DNA of 64,000 nucleotides from Mytilus edulis (lineage: Eukaryota; Mollusca; Bivalvia; Mytilida; Mytilidae). The notes under the pieces are model-generated. The model saw nothing but the letters and a program-made list of their open reading frames with translations, was not told the origin of the DNA and ran no database searches. The position numbers and the translations under genes were made by a program. The first letter of the stretch is position 1. Each line of letters starts with the position of its first letter. Below, in pieces: positions 12,782 through 27,700 of the stretch. The stretch covers positions 69,490,178 to 69,554,177 of the forward strand of contig NC_092354.1 in the NCBI RefSeq assembly GCF_963676685.1, in the 5' to 3' direction.

Positions 12782-15700
12782 CTAAAAGATATTGAAATAT
12801 TAATTGATTGGTTGTTACTGATTAACGATAGGACGACTGCAATGTTAGAACAAAAAATGGCGATTAACAAGTAAGATATATGTGTGTTATGTCATCAAAG
12901 AAACCAGGATACTACTTTAGTATACAAGGCTATATAAAATCAATCTAGTTTGAAGGCCAAAAAGCAGATCATATGATCATATGATAAACCAGTAAATGTT
13001 ATTTACAAACGTAGGTACTCTAGTAATAGTTCTCTATTTTTCTATTGATAACAGCGTACAAATTAAAACCAATGTATTAAGCTAAAACACGTATTTGAAA
13101 CTTATCAAGCATTTTTTTCTTAGAAGTTTGGTCGGTTCTCTTGGCTTTTAATGTAGATAAAGGGCGCAAATGAAATCGTTAAAATCTATTAATAACTTGT
13201 CAAATGTAGTTCAGTTCATCGCTTTATCAAAGGAGTAGGTCCAGTAAGACACCTTTTTGGACCCAAAATATAGCAGTTGTATACTTTTAGCTATTTATTT
13301 GAAAGTAAAATACTTCTGCTCCATATATATGGACTGTTTTTTACAATACAATGCACATATATATCAGGTACAAGCATAATTAAGGATGTCTTAAGGTGAG
13401 GTTTTTGAATAAATGTCAAATGTTCGGACTCCTTGGTCTTTTTCCTATGATACAAAGTAAAATATTTTGGCCCATAACTCCTTTTTATCTTTTAATATAA
13501 GACTTAACAGCTCATAAAAGGTCAATTGACAAATTTCAGCAGATTCTTAATTTTCTTTCTTCTGATTTGAGACCCAAATAATACCAATGCAAATATAAGG
13601 TAAAAGTCCATGACCTATCAATATTGTAAGTTAATTTTGATTCTTAACTTATACTCTTCAAGCTTGAAGTATCAATTTTGAACTCTTGATTTATTCAATT
13701 TTACCTTAGATTACCTAAGTACATCCTTAAGTCATGCTAAATTATTAAAATCTTGACAATTTTAGCATATGCCTTAAATTTTAAACGGTTTTCGTCTAAA
13801 ATGGAATTGGCCGCATTTTTGTTCATTCTTAACAATTAAATGTAAGTTGTAGTGCATAATAATACATAACATATATGCAGGTTGAGAGTGAACACGGATG
13901 CGGCCACATTCATTTTTGACAAAAAACATCTGAAAAGTGACATATTATTGCATATTTGATAGATTTTTTCATATTTAAGCTTGAATATGAGCGTATTTAT
14001 TGACTAAATCATTTGAAATCTTTCACAGAAACTAATTGTATCGAAAGAAATAGACACTTAAGAATCATTCTCTGTAAGCACCGAAATGACAAGGAAATGG
14101 TTTGTCATGAAATCAGATAAAACTGAAGTTTGAGGCCAAAATCATTCCTTACCGGACCTTCTCCCTTATAACAAATATTAGGGATCATATGGCCTTTTTG
14201 AAAGCTTCTGGTCGTGCAAAATTGTCAAATTTTGAATAGGTTGTTAATCGAGAACACTCTTTGTGTAATAAGAAGAAAACTACAAATAGATAAAATTTGA
14301 GGAGATGCTATTGGTAAATGAAAGGAAAATATGGGTCACGGGGCTCGCTTTCTTGCTACAAAATAAGGAACGTTAATTTATTACACATTTCAATAATTTA
14401 ATTTTGAATGTAACGCGTCTTCTGATTGGCTGACGTTATTTTGTTATCAGCCCATAGAAATAATTAAGTCATGTGACCGTGACGTCATCAACGTTTTTCA
14501 TGGTTTTCTACGGTTTAAAATGGAATTAAGAATTAAAATATAAGAGATGACTGTAATATTTTTTCTGTCTATTCGAAATAACATTAAAAAATGTGGTGCA
14601 CACTGTTAAATAACCCTCTACACACGTTATTCAGTGTGCACCCTATTTTTTATGTTATTTCTTTATAGACAGAAAAAATAGTACAGTCATTCCTTAAATA
14701 TAAAGTAACAATATCAGAATTTTCCTCTCCCTATATTGCAAAATGAAAAAGTTGAATCAAACACAAAATATAATGAATGTTTTAAATACATTCATAAAAA
14801 TGTTACAAACACAGTATTTTCTTTCTTAAGATGAAAAGTGTTATACATGAATTACATTCTGCTCTCTAAATTTGCATATTCCTTTAGATCTGGACCACTT
14901 TTGTGTTGCTTTATTACAATCCAAGATGATGAAAAACATTCAGGCAAATGTAAGGTTTAAAATGTGAAAATGTTTGTTTTTAAACTTTTTCTATCAATCA
15001 TTAATTAAAAAGTCTTTCTCACTAAATTGACCTGAGACGTTTTATTTTATGGTTATCTACAGAACCTCTCTTCCTTCTCAGATTCAAATTGATTCGTAGC
15101 TTTTGCTTTCGCAATTTTAGCTTCGGGCGTATCTAGTAAAATGTATTCAATATTCATTGGTTGTACATAACGTGATTATACATTGTTATAGGAGGCTTTA
15201 CACAGCCATTGACAGTTTCATGCCGAATACAAATAGTTTTTTTTAACATTGACCGGACATTTTTATAATACTGAGGCTAGACATATCTAGACATATATTT
15301 AAATAAGTGTAATCATAAAAGATGAAACTTTTTATTCAATCCCGAAAGGAATCTTTTAGTCATTTATTGTTATCCCAAATTATTTCTTATCCGATACAAT
15401 TGTACACTTTTTTTTATACCTGTACTATTACTTTTGTAGTTTCTATATTTCCCCATGTTCTCCACCTACTAAAACATGAAAACAACTTCTCATATGTTTT
15501 AAATATAATACCTGCATCTCCTGTATAATATTTGAATCTCAGTCTGAATCCAGAACTTTCATCACTGATAGAGAAGTGGGTGTATTCAGCGTAACGATGG
15601 TTTCCATCAAAATCCTCTAATTCGATTCTCAGGATAAAGTTCCCTTGGTTTGTCAATAAATGTAAATATGTATTACCTGAAAAATGTAATGGAGTAGATA

Positions 15701-18700
15701 TACATTCTAGTCATGAGCATACTTGGTCATGCTGATTAAGGTATTTCATAAAATAATCCTTGTTGTGAAATGCCTATTGTAATCATATCATGGTTCGAAG
15801 TCATTCCCTGCTTTCACCTCTGTTAATGGGCCTATGATCAACTCTTCCGTAATGTAATGATGCAACTTTTTGTTTTGCTTTAACAATGATGACCTTAGAA
15901 GGTTTTTGTTTTGATTTGCTCAGGGGCTAAAGTTTCCATGGCCAATGCATGAATAAGAAAAGTTTCGGGAAAGTCAATTTGTTTTCCATGTGACTGTAAA
16001 GATATTTAAATTGCATGTATTGACAAATATTGATCACAATCTATCTCATGAAATGTACGTGTTCACTTGATTGAATTAATAATAATAATCCGTAATCTAT
16101 TTAAGGAATAACAGTACTGTAATTTTGGAGTTGCCATCGTACATTGACGAAGGCAATTCTTCGACTACATTACTGTTATTTTGATTCTAATGCATTTCAA
16201 AAAGATTATAAAGTTATTTCTACCGTTCAATGTAGGACAGGTAGGTGTTGTATTGCGATGGTAATGTAGTAATATAACATTTTTGTATCCAAGCAATTCA
16301 AAATAGCGGGTTACATCTTAGTGAAGATTGGTCAACAGAAAATTTGATGGTAAATTTTAGATCATAAAAAAAATTACAGTTTAAATTCTTCGTCTGTTTA
16401 CATTATATTGATAACTGATGCTCAAATCTGTAAAAACAAATAGCTTCCCAAGCTTATGAAGCAGTTTCCCTGTCAAAAATAACGTTCATAAAAAGATATC
16501 ATTTGCATCTTATATATCATTTGACAGAATGTGGTTTCTAGTACATATATATTATACTTTTTTCTTAACCATACTTTTTTTTATGATAATTCAAATTGAG
16601 ATTCAAATACGTAGAAATAGAGCCTACCTAGCCAGAATTCGTCACTCATATTTCCAAATCCTACTTTGTACGAATCCCAATCCCTGTAAAAGTCAACATG
16701 GCCGTTCATTCTTCTCTGGAATACCTAAAACAATTAGGTTAAGCTTGCTGGTAACGTGAAATTGTTTTTGTAGAAACATATCATATACGCGATAAAGAAA
16801 GACAACAGTAGTAAACCGGTGTTCAAAACGCATGAATCATTTTAGCTCAAACCATTCCGGGTTTTACAAATGTATTGTTTGGAAAAGTCTGAATTATTCA
16901 AAATGATAAGGATTTTCCAATCCAAGGCATATTTATACTTAGCCGGATTCGGCAATTTTGGGTCATCAATGCTCTTCAATTTGTACTTTTTGGCTTTCTA
17001 ACTATTGATCTGATCGTCACTGATGAGTCTTATGTAGACAAAACGCGCGGCTGGCGTATTAAACTATAAGCCGTATACCTTTGATACACCACTGGATCGA
17101 TGCCTCTGCTGGTAGATTTTTGAATTGAATACCAACTTCATTTCAAAGGCACTTGTCTCTGAGACAATACTCGATATACCTTTACAGGTTAATCGACTAT
17201 TATTAACAATGTAAATGAGTTAAAGACAAGTACCTGTGTTCAATTTATAAGAAATAGGATTATAAGAAAGTTTATGTTTTAATAAATTTCACATCCATGT
17301 TATTTGATTATATAAAAAGTCAAAATTATATTCATAATACAAATAATGCACTTGCAAAGTAACAAGTATTGTCAGATCATGCATATTACTCTAATGAAGT
17401 CAAAATATTTTATCGGATCAAGGAAAACACTCATACTAGGTCAAAGTTGTTGCAAGCTCAAGTATAGTACACTTACGAAGTCAACGTTATTGTTAGGTTA
17501 TGAATAATGCACTTTAAAGTACCAACTGTTGGCAGATCACGGAAAATGCAAAAAAATAATGCCAGATTATGCATACCACGACTTTTTCAGACCACGGAAA
17601 ATCCACTTACGAAGTCACAATTGTTTTCAGATCATGGATAACGTACTAAGGAAGTCACAATTATTGTCAGTGCACGGATCAAGTTATTACCAAGTCTTAA
17701 TCATTATCATATCACGAATAGTGCACTTTCCAAATTTATGGTCAGACCCTGCTTTATACATTATGATCTCATCACTTCACTTCGTCTTTAACGTGAAGAT
17801 ACAGTTTGTCGTACCTAGATATAGGAAGATGTGGTGTGAGTGCCAATGAGACAACTCTCCATCCAAATAATAATTTATAAAAGTAAACTATTATAGGTCA
17901 AGGTAAGGCCTTCAACACAGAGCCTTGGTTCACACCGAACAACAAGCTATTAAGGGCCCATTTGCAGCGGGATTAAACGTTTTAATGGTACCAAACCTTC
18001 ACCCGTTTCCCTGAAACAATAGTATAATATCACAACATAGATTGATTGATTAATGGTTGCTTTACGACGCATTTGTACAAATAGGCTATATCGCGGCGAG
18101 AGCTTATTCGAATTTTTACAATTTAAAGCATATTTTAATATATAAGACAAAAGGTCCTGCAATAAAAGAAAATTCTAGACTAAAGCAAATTGATTATTTA
18201 CAAAAAAATCAACAGTAAGTTAACGTGTTAAAAATTAAAATCGATTGAAATATAATAACATTGACCAATACGACATCTAGAAATAACACACTGATCTTTT
18301 CTGCACATAAAATTAATTATGAAAATGTTTACCTAAATTAGTTTTTTTTCATGTAATTTATTATCATCTTTTTTATTCCATTCATTTTTTAATATATTAC
18401 AAACGTATTTTCTAATATAAGATTTAAAATCAGTATATGGTATATCACAGTTAAATAAAGGGTCACTCAGGGCATTATTTGCCTGAAAGTCTACAGCTGT
18501 GTTTCACAACATAAAAAAAACACACGATAAAATATTCTAGGTTTTTTTTCTATAATTATGAAAAATCTATGAATTTTGAAAATAAAGTCTTTAATTTCTA
18601 AATTGTCAATATAGAACAATTGACCACTATCTTACAGTACTTACGGTCCAGCCGCCTTGATCATCATTTATTTCACAGCGAACATTAAATGTCATCTTCC

Positions 18701-21700
18701 TGTTGATTTCGTATATGCCAGTTTTGCAGGTTGAGTTTTTGAGATCAGAACAGTCCATCTTAACACTGCATGGACTAACTAAAAGTAAATAGTACTTGAT
18801 TTTAGGAAAGTTGTATATTTAGGTGTTTCTGAAAGGCCAAAATGGAGTATCAAAAATATATAATTCCAGCAAAAATTGCTAATTATAGATCATCGTAAGA
18901 AGTTTCTCCGTGGGAAAATATAAAAAATGTGGTTAGTGTATTTGTTTTTAACCAAACATTACATCCTTTGGTAGGTTTGGATTTGACAAATACTAATACA
19001 TTTGTACTTATTCTATCCATTAATCGACCAATAAAAGATATGTCCCATGTATGATTTACAATAGAGATACTTAAAAACATTGAAGACGTAAAATCATAAG
19101 GATTTAACTATGTTAACCATAGCAGTTGTTTTCTTACTGTATTTTTTAAAATAGAGCCGAAGAGTTAAGTATACCTCAGGTTCAAAAGAAAGAAGCAGAA
19201 TCAACATGTGTTCTGCATTTATATTATTTAAAGCATAATTTAAGATTACTTGTCGTTGTTCGAATGCTGAACTGTCAATAAGAAATTTAATTTCATTTTA
19301 ATTTGAAAATTGAAGAACATGATTTACAAATTCTTTGATTTTTGTCAATCTTTCTATTATTACTCTTTTCAATCTTTTCCAACCTAGTCAGTATAACAAT
19401 ATGGCTTATATAACGAACAACTTAAGACTAATAAAACATACTTTCACAGTTTTGACCAGTCCATTCATCCGCACAAGTGCATAAATAGCTGTTCCCCTGG
19501 TAACTACATATACCTCCGTTTTTACAAGGTTGCGCATCGCATGTTACTCCTGTAAATGAATAACATTCTCATAATAAAAAACTGTCTAATTCTTAATTGT
19601 GGAAATACCGTCTTCGATACAATACACCACTATTAAGATAAGTCCTTCACCGTCAAAAGTGCGGGCATGTTTGACTTCATTTAATGGATGGAGGGGGTCG
19701 CCTGAATCCCTGCACTTTTAACGTTCATCAAGCGTCTTAGTGGTCGACATTGTCCAAGGATAAACTAGAATTCTTTTCCCCGTTCGTACTTAATAATTAC
19801 AGCAATGATTGATTGTTATTTATATGAGTTGATATTGCCAAATAAATCTAGCAATAAAGGATCATATTTTCAACCAATCGCATAACTTGGAACTGGAAGT
19901 GATAGTGACACTAAACTCACTTATGATGTTCACTAAAACCATTTTTTAATTGAAATGTGTCTTGTCGTCTAAGTTTATTGGCACACTCTTTTATTATAAC
20001 TTGTTTAAAATGACCACGTACCTACTTATGTCAATCATTGTTTCGAATTCATTCTTATTTCTGAGTTCATGAAGTGCACGGAATACGACATTTTAACCTT
20101 TTTACATGCAATTATTACTTGATTTAGTTCACTTGACTTGGCAGGATTTAACCGGTTTTCTTATTTAAGACCAGTTCATCTATAGTTTTGGGATAAACTC
20201 ATGAATTAGAAATTAGAAATAAATAATATATATAACGGCAATCAACCTTATTGCCAACATCTTCAAATAGACAGTCGTTATGCAAATTAACACGAACGCT
20301 CCGCCAGATCAGATGAAATAGAAATGAAGTGGAAACCACGAATATATTCTGATTTGACCGGGGTTTTGTTCTTTATCCCAATCAGAATAATTTTTAAGTA
20401 AAGTATCAGCCATTCAAGTAAATTTTTGGGTTGTTCATATAAATACACAAAATATCATACTGACGGATTCATTTTTGCTTTGTGAATAAAGATTGAGTTC
20501 TGGCAAAAGCAGAATGTAGTTGAGTTAAGCATAATTTTGAGCGCGCATTCTTCTCTAACCTAGGACAATTGTGTAGCAGCAATAACAGAATTATTAACAA
20601 ACATTAATAAGCATTTAGATCATTCAATTAACTGTAAAAATAGCAAACAGAGGCCAAAGGGACAATCAAACTCCATTAATTAAAGAAAAGTCGATATTAC
20701 CATGGTAAAATAAATAAACGTCAAAAACGCAATGAAGTCTAGAACACGTTAGAATTTCGATATTTCCATTTTCGTAATAATAATTGTTGATGATTTATTT
20801 ATGATGAGAAATCGATCCTTGTACAGATGGTAGCAACATATTATAGTATTGTAAATAAATTATATTTATAACGAATAATTTAATAAATTATTTACAATTA
20901 TTCTCTCATTGCCTATTCTGAAAATTGATATTTTTGAGCTATGAAATTATAAATTTGATAATTCCTTAAATTGATAACTATTATTTCAAATTTACGCAGA
21001 GCAGATCATGTGTTATACAATCCATACTACGGATTTGGTCAATATATTGTTTCTTTAGTCTCTTAACTAGTAAGCATAGTAAGCAATATATTAGAAACAC
21101 GCGGTTGTTTTCATGACACTAATACATTTTTTGCAGCTGGAATTGTTTAAACAGGTTGAAATCGAACTCTATATCGTTTTAGTTATAATCAAGTCAACAT
21201 AATGTGTAAAAAAGTTTAAGGTGGTATCTAACACAACTGGGAGATAAATCTGTAAAAATCAGCTAAACGTGTATATAACATTGTATTGTTAAGTAAAGAT
21301 TAAGCCTCTCAATGATCAAAATATGTGTTTGTCACACTGATATTTAACCATAAAAATATTTCTGATAAAGTGGTTGGTTTAAATTTTTTGAAAGTTTTAT
21401 ATTTTTGTAAAGGGGTCAAAATAAATATTTTGTCAAAGTTTTATGAAAATTAAACGGGCCAATTTAATATTAGTCTAGGTGTTGGGTACCGCCTTCAGGG
21501 GGAAGTATTAATTTTATCATGTTCCAGCACTATAATAACAAACCTTACCTTATTTGTCAACAATATGCAAATCACTCTCTTTCCTCTATCGATACAATTA
21601 AAGGACAAAATTATGACAACTGTTTGGTCGAATACTTAAAACAAAATATAGGCTCATAGTGGACAAGTTACACAAAATGATTGAAACGCATACCAGTAAA

Positions 21701-24700
21701 ACATAAAATTCTTATAATGAAAGTGATATTTAACCATGTTAACCATAGCAGTTGCTTTCTAATTGTAAAAAACATGAATTTACAAATAATAAATTTGTAA
21801 GGGTTCCGCGGAACCCAGTGTCTCGCTTACTTTTGCTATTAATTGCAGCGTCAACAAAAATGAGGATAAAAATCAATACAAATATTCCTCTTGATACTAT
21901 CTTTTGATTGAAAGAAGTTTCTGTCTAGGTTTGGTAAAAATCACGGATAGTTTATGAATCTAATAGACTGTATGTATTGTCAACTGAAAGAAAAACTAAG
22001 TCCATATGTAAGTAAAATACAGATAAACAGGTACAAAATTTTCGGGATACTAGCTTTTGATCATAAACAACCGTCTGTCCTAGTTTTGTTCAAATAAAGG
22101 ATAGTATAAGAAAGTTATTAAAATTTAAAAACATTAACCTCAGAGTGAATGTTTTGTTTCCTGGCATAAAAAAACAAAGTCCATTTATAAGTAAAATACA
22201 GGGAAAATGAATTTTGTTTTTACAAAATTTACTTCTGGATAATATCTTATGATCATAAACAAGCTTCTGTTCAAGTTTGGTACAAAACCAGGATAGTTTA
22301 AAAACGTTATTGAAATTTTTAAAACCTTACCACAGAGTGAGTGTTAATTTTCCTGGCAAAATAACTCAGTCAATTTATAAGAAAAATACAAAAAAAAAAA
22401 TGTTACAAAATTTACTTCTTGATACTATCATATGCTTATTAACCAGTTTCCGTCGAAGTTATGTACACATTCAGGAGAGTTTAAGAAAGTCATTAAAATT
22501 AAAAAAACGTTAACCACAAAGTGAATATAGTGAACACCTCCGCCAACGACGACGACGACGATGGAATGTAGGATCCACAAAATTAAAACCACATATGTGC
22601 GTGTTTCTTCATGTTCATAAAAAAAACAAATATGTATGATTTCTGTCTTGATATTTTTTAAAACAGAAAACAAAATGCCTGGTCGTTGATCGACTGCTGA
22701 GTTTTCCATCCGAAACTTAATTTAATTTTCAATTAATGTTGAAAAAACAATTTTGAAATTCTTTTATAACGACCTTATTCAGTCTTTTCAAACCTAGTCA
22801 GTCTAGCAATATGGCTTATATATAATTATATCTTAAACTAACTTTCACATTGAGGACCAGTCCATCCAACCGGACACGTACATGAATAGCTGTTGACCTC
22901 GTTGCGACAAACGCCTCCGTTTTTACAAGGCTGTGCATCGCATGGTGCTCCTGTAAATGAATAAAATAATATTTATTAATTATATTTTGTCAAAATACCG
23001 TTTACTATACAATAGACCACTTCCAAGTTATCGTCAATTTTGTGCGCTTCCAGAAAGAGGTGATCGTCTGTATCCCTGCACGGTCGATATTAATCAGGCG
23101 TCTTAGTTATCGTTATTGTGCATGGATAAACTTGACATGTGTGTTGTACTTAATCGCAATTTCCTAATGACAGCAGTGCTAATTGTCAATCATAAAAATT
23201 TAATATGCCGAAAATTCTTTCAATATAGGATAATATTTTGTCAACCACTCGTTCAAAATGGGGCCATGAGTGACGATGCTAAACGCACTAATGATTTTCA
23301 CTAAAACCAAATTTTGGACGGAAATGCATCAATATAGAAACTTGTCTGTTCGTGTTGGTTTATTGTCGCATATTTCTAATATAGTTCTTTTACAAATAAC
23401 AACGTGTCGGAACACGTCACTCATTGTATCAAATTCATTCTTATTTCTATGTTCATGAATATCACATGATAAAATTTTTACATGCAACTAGAATCCAACA
23501 ATATATTCTAATTCCAGCGGGGTTTTGTTCTTTACAGTCACATCTTGTGTTCAAAACGATAGAATCCTTATGTGTAGAATTGGTTATAAATGCAAGAAAG
23601 AGGCTGATTGCCGGTCTATATAGACCACAGTCAATTACAGATGAGTTTAAAAACGATTTTATACAATCGTATGACAAGATATCAGTAAAATATGACAACA
23701 TTGTACTTCTTGGTGACCTTAATTATGACCAACTTTCTAAAGAGAAGAAACAAACATTAGAGACCCCATTAGAGCCAGTCTGTGATATATGTGACCTAGA
23801 GAGTGTAGTGAAAGATGCCACCTGCATCACACAACCAACATTAAATGATGCTATACTAACTAACAAAAAACATAATATACAAAATGTAGTAAATTTCAAT
23901 TGTGCTTTAACATGTTTAAGTGATGTACACAATGTGATATCATTTCAATTTAAAAGCAATGTGTCAGCAATTAAACCTCAAAATAAATCATAAAGAAGTT
24001 TCAAAGAAAATTGATGAGAACAATGATGTCAACAAAGCATATGAAGACTTTGAATCTGATCTTCTAAATACTGGTAATAAACACATACCATTGAAACAAC
24101 GAAAAAATGTACAAAGTCCTGCCCCATTTATGAATCAAGAGCTAATACAATCTATATTTAAGACAAAGATGTTGTACAATAAATGCAATAAGGTAAAATC
24201 TAAGAAAAACTGGGAAAAATACAGAGCCCATAGAAATTTTGTAAACAAGATCAAGCGTAAATCAGTCAGAAATTATTTTATAGAACGTTGTGTAGGGGGA
24301 CCAAAAACTAAAGACTTTTGGCCCACCATCAAACCTTTCTTAACAAACAAAGGTAGTTATTTTGAGAACAAAATTATTTAATCATGTTGATGTGACAATG
24401 ATAACATTATAAATGATCAGTCAAAGGTGGCTAATATGTTTAATGATTTTTTTGTTAATGTAGCAAAAGATATTGGATCAGTCTGTACTGTAGATCTGAA
24501 CCACCCTAGTATAAAAGCTATTTATAATAATTGTAGAACTGAAGGTAATTTAATTTTTTAATGTAAAGAAGAGAAGTTTGTAGAAAAACAAATAAAAACA
24601 CTTGGTATAAATAAGGCTACAGGTAAAAACGGGTTATCTGTTACAATACTGAAATTGGCAGAACAGCAGTTGTGACACCAATAACAAAATTAATAAACAA

Positions 24701-27700
24701 ATCTATTGAGCACTCTGTTTTTCTGTCCAAACTAAAAGAGGCCCAACTGGTGCCACTTCACAAGAAGAATAGTCAACTGGAAGTTGGCAACTATAGGCCA
24801 GTCAGTATTTTACCTGTTGTATCAAAGTTTTTTAGTTTTCAAAATATATTCCACCCATATTTGTCTGCCTTTAGAGCAGGATACGGTTGCCTGACAGCAT
24901 TTTTGAAAATCATTTAGGATTGGGAGAAGGCTATTGATGATAATCAATACATTGCTGCTGTGTTGATGGACCCCTTTGATTTCCTTCATAATTTATTAAT
25001 TTTAAAACTAAAGGCATATGGGTTATCTGAAACAACTTTAAGCTTGATATACAGCTATCTAAGTAAAAGAAAACAATGTGTAAAAGTTGGTATAGATATT
25101 AGTACTTGGAAAGATATATAAAGGTGTACCGCAAGGCTCTATATTAGGACCTTTACTTTTTAACATTTTCCTTTTTATTAAGCAGTTCATTGTATAATTA
25201 TGCAGATGACAATACTTTGTCATATTCACATTCTGATATAGACACTGTGGTAAATATTTAAGAAAAAGAAAGCTTAGAGCTAATAAATTGGTTCAGTCTA
25301 AATCAAACGAAGGCCAACTCTGAAAACGTTTCAGACAATAGCCATAGGCAAAAAAAAAATGAAAATAAAAACATTTCATTTAATTTAGATGTTAATATTA
25401 CAATGTATTATACATAGTGAAAAAGAAGTGAAATTATTGGGTGTAACAATTGACTATCAACCTGAGTTTGATGCCCATATTTCTAACATTTGTAAAAAGG
25501 CATCAAGACAATTACATGTACTTAAACGTATTGGCAAATATTTAACAAAATTAGGTAGACTTACTATATAATATTCATTTATTATGTCAAATTTTAATTA
25601 TTGTCTTGTAATATGGCACTTCTGTGGTGATTGTAATACCAGAAAAATAGAGAAAATACAGGAGCGTATCCTAAGATTTATATATGAAGACTATTGTAGT
25701 ACTTGTCAACAACTGTTAATTAAATCAAAATTACCAAGTTTAGAAATCAGAAGAATTAGAATGATAGCAATAGAGGTATATAAAACTATTAATAAACAAT
25801 GACCATTTTATCTACATTAACTTATTGAAATAATAAAAAAAATGTTATTACTCTTTTAGAAATAACAACATAGCAGATATTACCAGGGTAAGGACAACTA
25901 TTATGGGCTACACTCATTCAGATATGCAGGAGACAAAATCGGGAACGAATTACCAAATAAGATGAGGGAAGAAATGCCATTGGGTCAGTTTAAAAGTTTG
26001 GTTGGTAATTTGGAGGGCAGTTCGTGTCAGTGTTCCTCCTGCAGATCTCGAAGAGCTGTAGATCAGTTTATTTATTTATATTGTATACTCTTGCTTTTAA
26101 ATTATTAGGCATAACTTTTTATTTGAGTCCGCTTGAATTACTTTTAGTGCTTTATAATAGCTATTAGATGAACGTTATTTTATCTGCATTTTATGTTTTC
26201 TTAATATATGATTTAATTGTGTTTATTAATTGCTGTGCTGGATAACATTATTTATTTTGTTTGATGTGCTTTATGTTTTATGTCTTTTGTGTATTGTGCT
26301 TGTCTTATATATATGTCGGATAAAAGCTCTACAGAGCTTATGTTGTATTGATATAACCGACTTTAAATAAATCTTTTATGCTTATGCTGTCAGATTACAT
26401 TTATGTAACTTGAAGAGTATAATATTAACCATTCCAGTTGACTTTAAGGCTAATTATATAGATACAAGTTTACCTACACTTAACGGGTGTATTATTGCTT
26501 TGTGCTTTTACTGACTGATAAACGAGCTGTTTGAAATATGCATAGAAGAGAGACGAAAGATACCAGAGGGACAGTCAAACTCATAAATCGAAAATAAATT
26601 GACAACAGCATGATCAAAAATGGTAAAGACAAACAGACAAACAATAGTACACATGACACAACATAGAATACTAAAGAATAAGCAACACGAACCCCACAAA
26701 AAACTAGGGGTGATCTCATGTGCTCTAGAAGGGTAAGCAAATCCTGCTCCACATGTGGCACCAGTCGTGTTGCTCATGTTATAACAATTCCGGTTAAATA
26801 GTCTAATTCGGAAGGTCACATTATGAAAGGGAATGTAGTTACAACAAAAAAAGGGTGTGTGGCAGGCATATGATTATTACGCCATAATACTGCTGAACAC
26901 ATTTCTTCTTCGGGATTGTAAATAATAGAAACAATTTATACACAAAATGGTGTGTGCTAGGCATATGATTGTTACGCCATAATACTGATGAACACATTTC
27001 TTCTTCGGATTGTAAATGACAGAAACAATTTATCCAAAAAAGGGTGTGGTAGGCATATGATTTTTACGCAATCATACTGCTTAGCACAATTCTTCAGAAT
27101 TGTAAATAACAGAAACAATTTATATAAAAAAGGATGTGTGGGAGGAAAATGATTATTATGCCATACTACTGCTGAGCACATTTCTTCTTCGGGATTGAAA
27201 ATAACAGAAATAATTTATACAAATAAGGGTGTGTGGTGTGATTGTTTGGATACAATTAGGGCAAACCATAAAAGTCAGTGTTTATGCTTATACTTTGTAG
27301 ATAGTTTTCAAAGGTTTGGTATGAGAAATTTGAAAAAATTACAAAAACTAAGAATTCACAGCCTATTTAACCTATAATATAGGGGCGAAATAGGATCACA
27401 ATTATAACAAACGTCAACCTCTTGGCTGAAGATTCATTCCCTCTGTCGAAGGAAAGGCAAACATAATATGCAGTTGGATTCAGCATAAATTTGAGCGCTC
27501 ATCATTTTCTAACATGGGAGAATGTTATATCAGAAATGATTGATTTATAAACATACTTAACTAGTTATTTAGATCAGTCAATTAACTGTTAAAAGAGAAA
27601 AGAGACAACAAAGGGACAACCACAGATAATAAATTAAAGTAAAGTCGATATTACCATGGTTAAGCAAATAGATGAAAATAAAAACGCATTCAACATGTTC

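Larger units (their letters stand above)
12782..15511. other. Gene B intron 7
   Basis: A 2,730-bp intron with an inverted-repeat element (13229-14167) containing a nested TTAA element, and a hairpin repeat with CCAAT and CRE motifs (about 14390-14690). The remainder is AT-rich and unremarkable. Confidence 0.7.
23530..26390 (+). mobile_element. Decayed non-LTR (LINE-type) retrotransposon
   Basis: A 5'-truncated element in gene B intron 2, on the opposite strand to the gene. Broken frames show the end of an AP endonuclease domain ([20 protein letters not shown]), then reverse transcriptase: [36 protein letters not shown] near 25123 and the catalytic YADD at 25199-25210, then [22 protein letters not shown] and SNFNYC of the thumb and C-terminal region. 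Stops and frameshifts between blocks make it inactive. It is a CR1/jockey-like lineage by motif style; the clade is not settled. The 3' tail runs through a TAAATAAATC region near 26370. Confidence 0.85.

Noticed and set aside
26846..27237. Direct repeats considered as a CRISPR-like array
   Set aside because: The whole 94-bp unit is repeated without unique spacers, and the setting is a eukaryotic intron.
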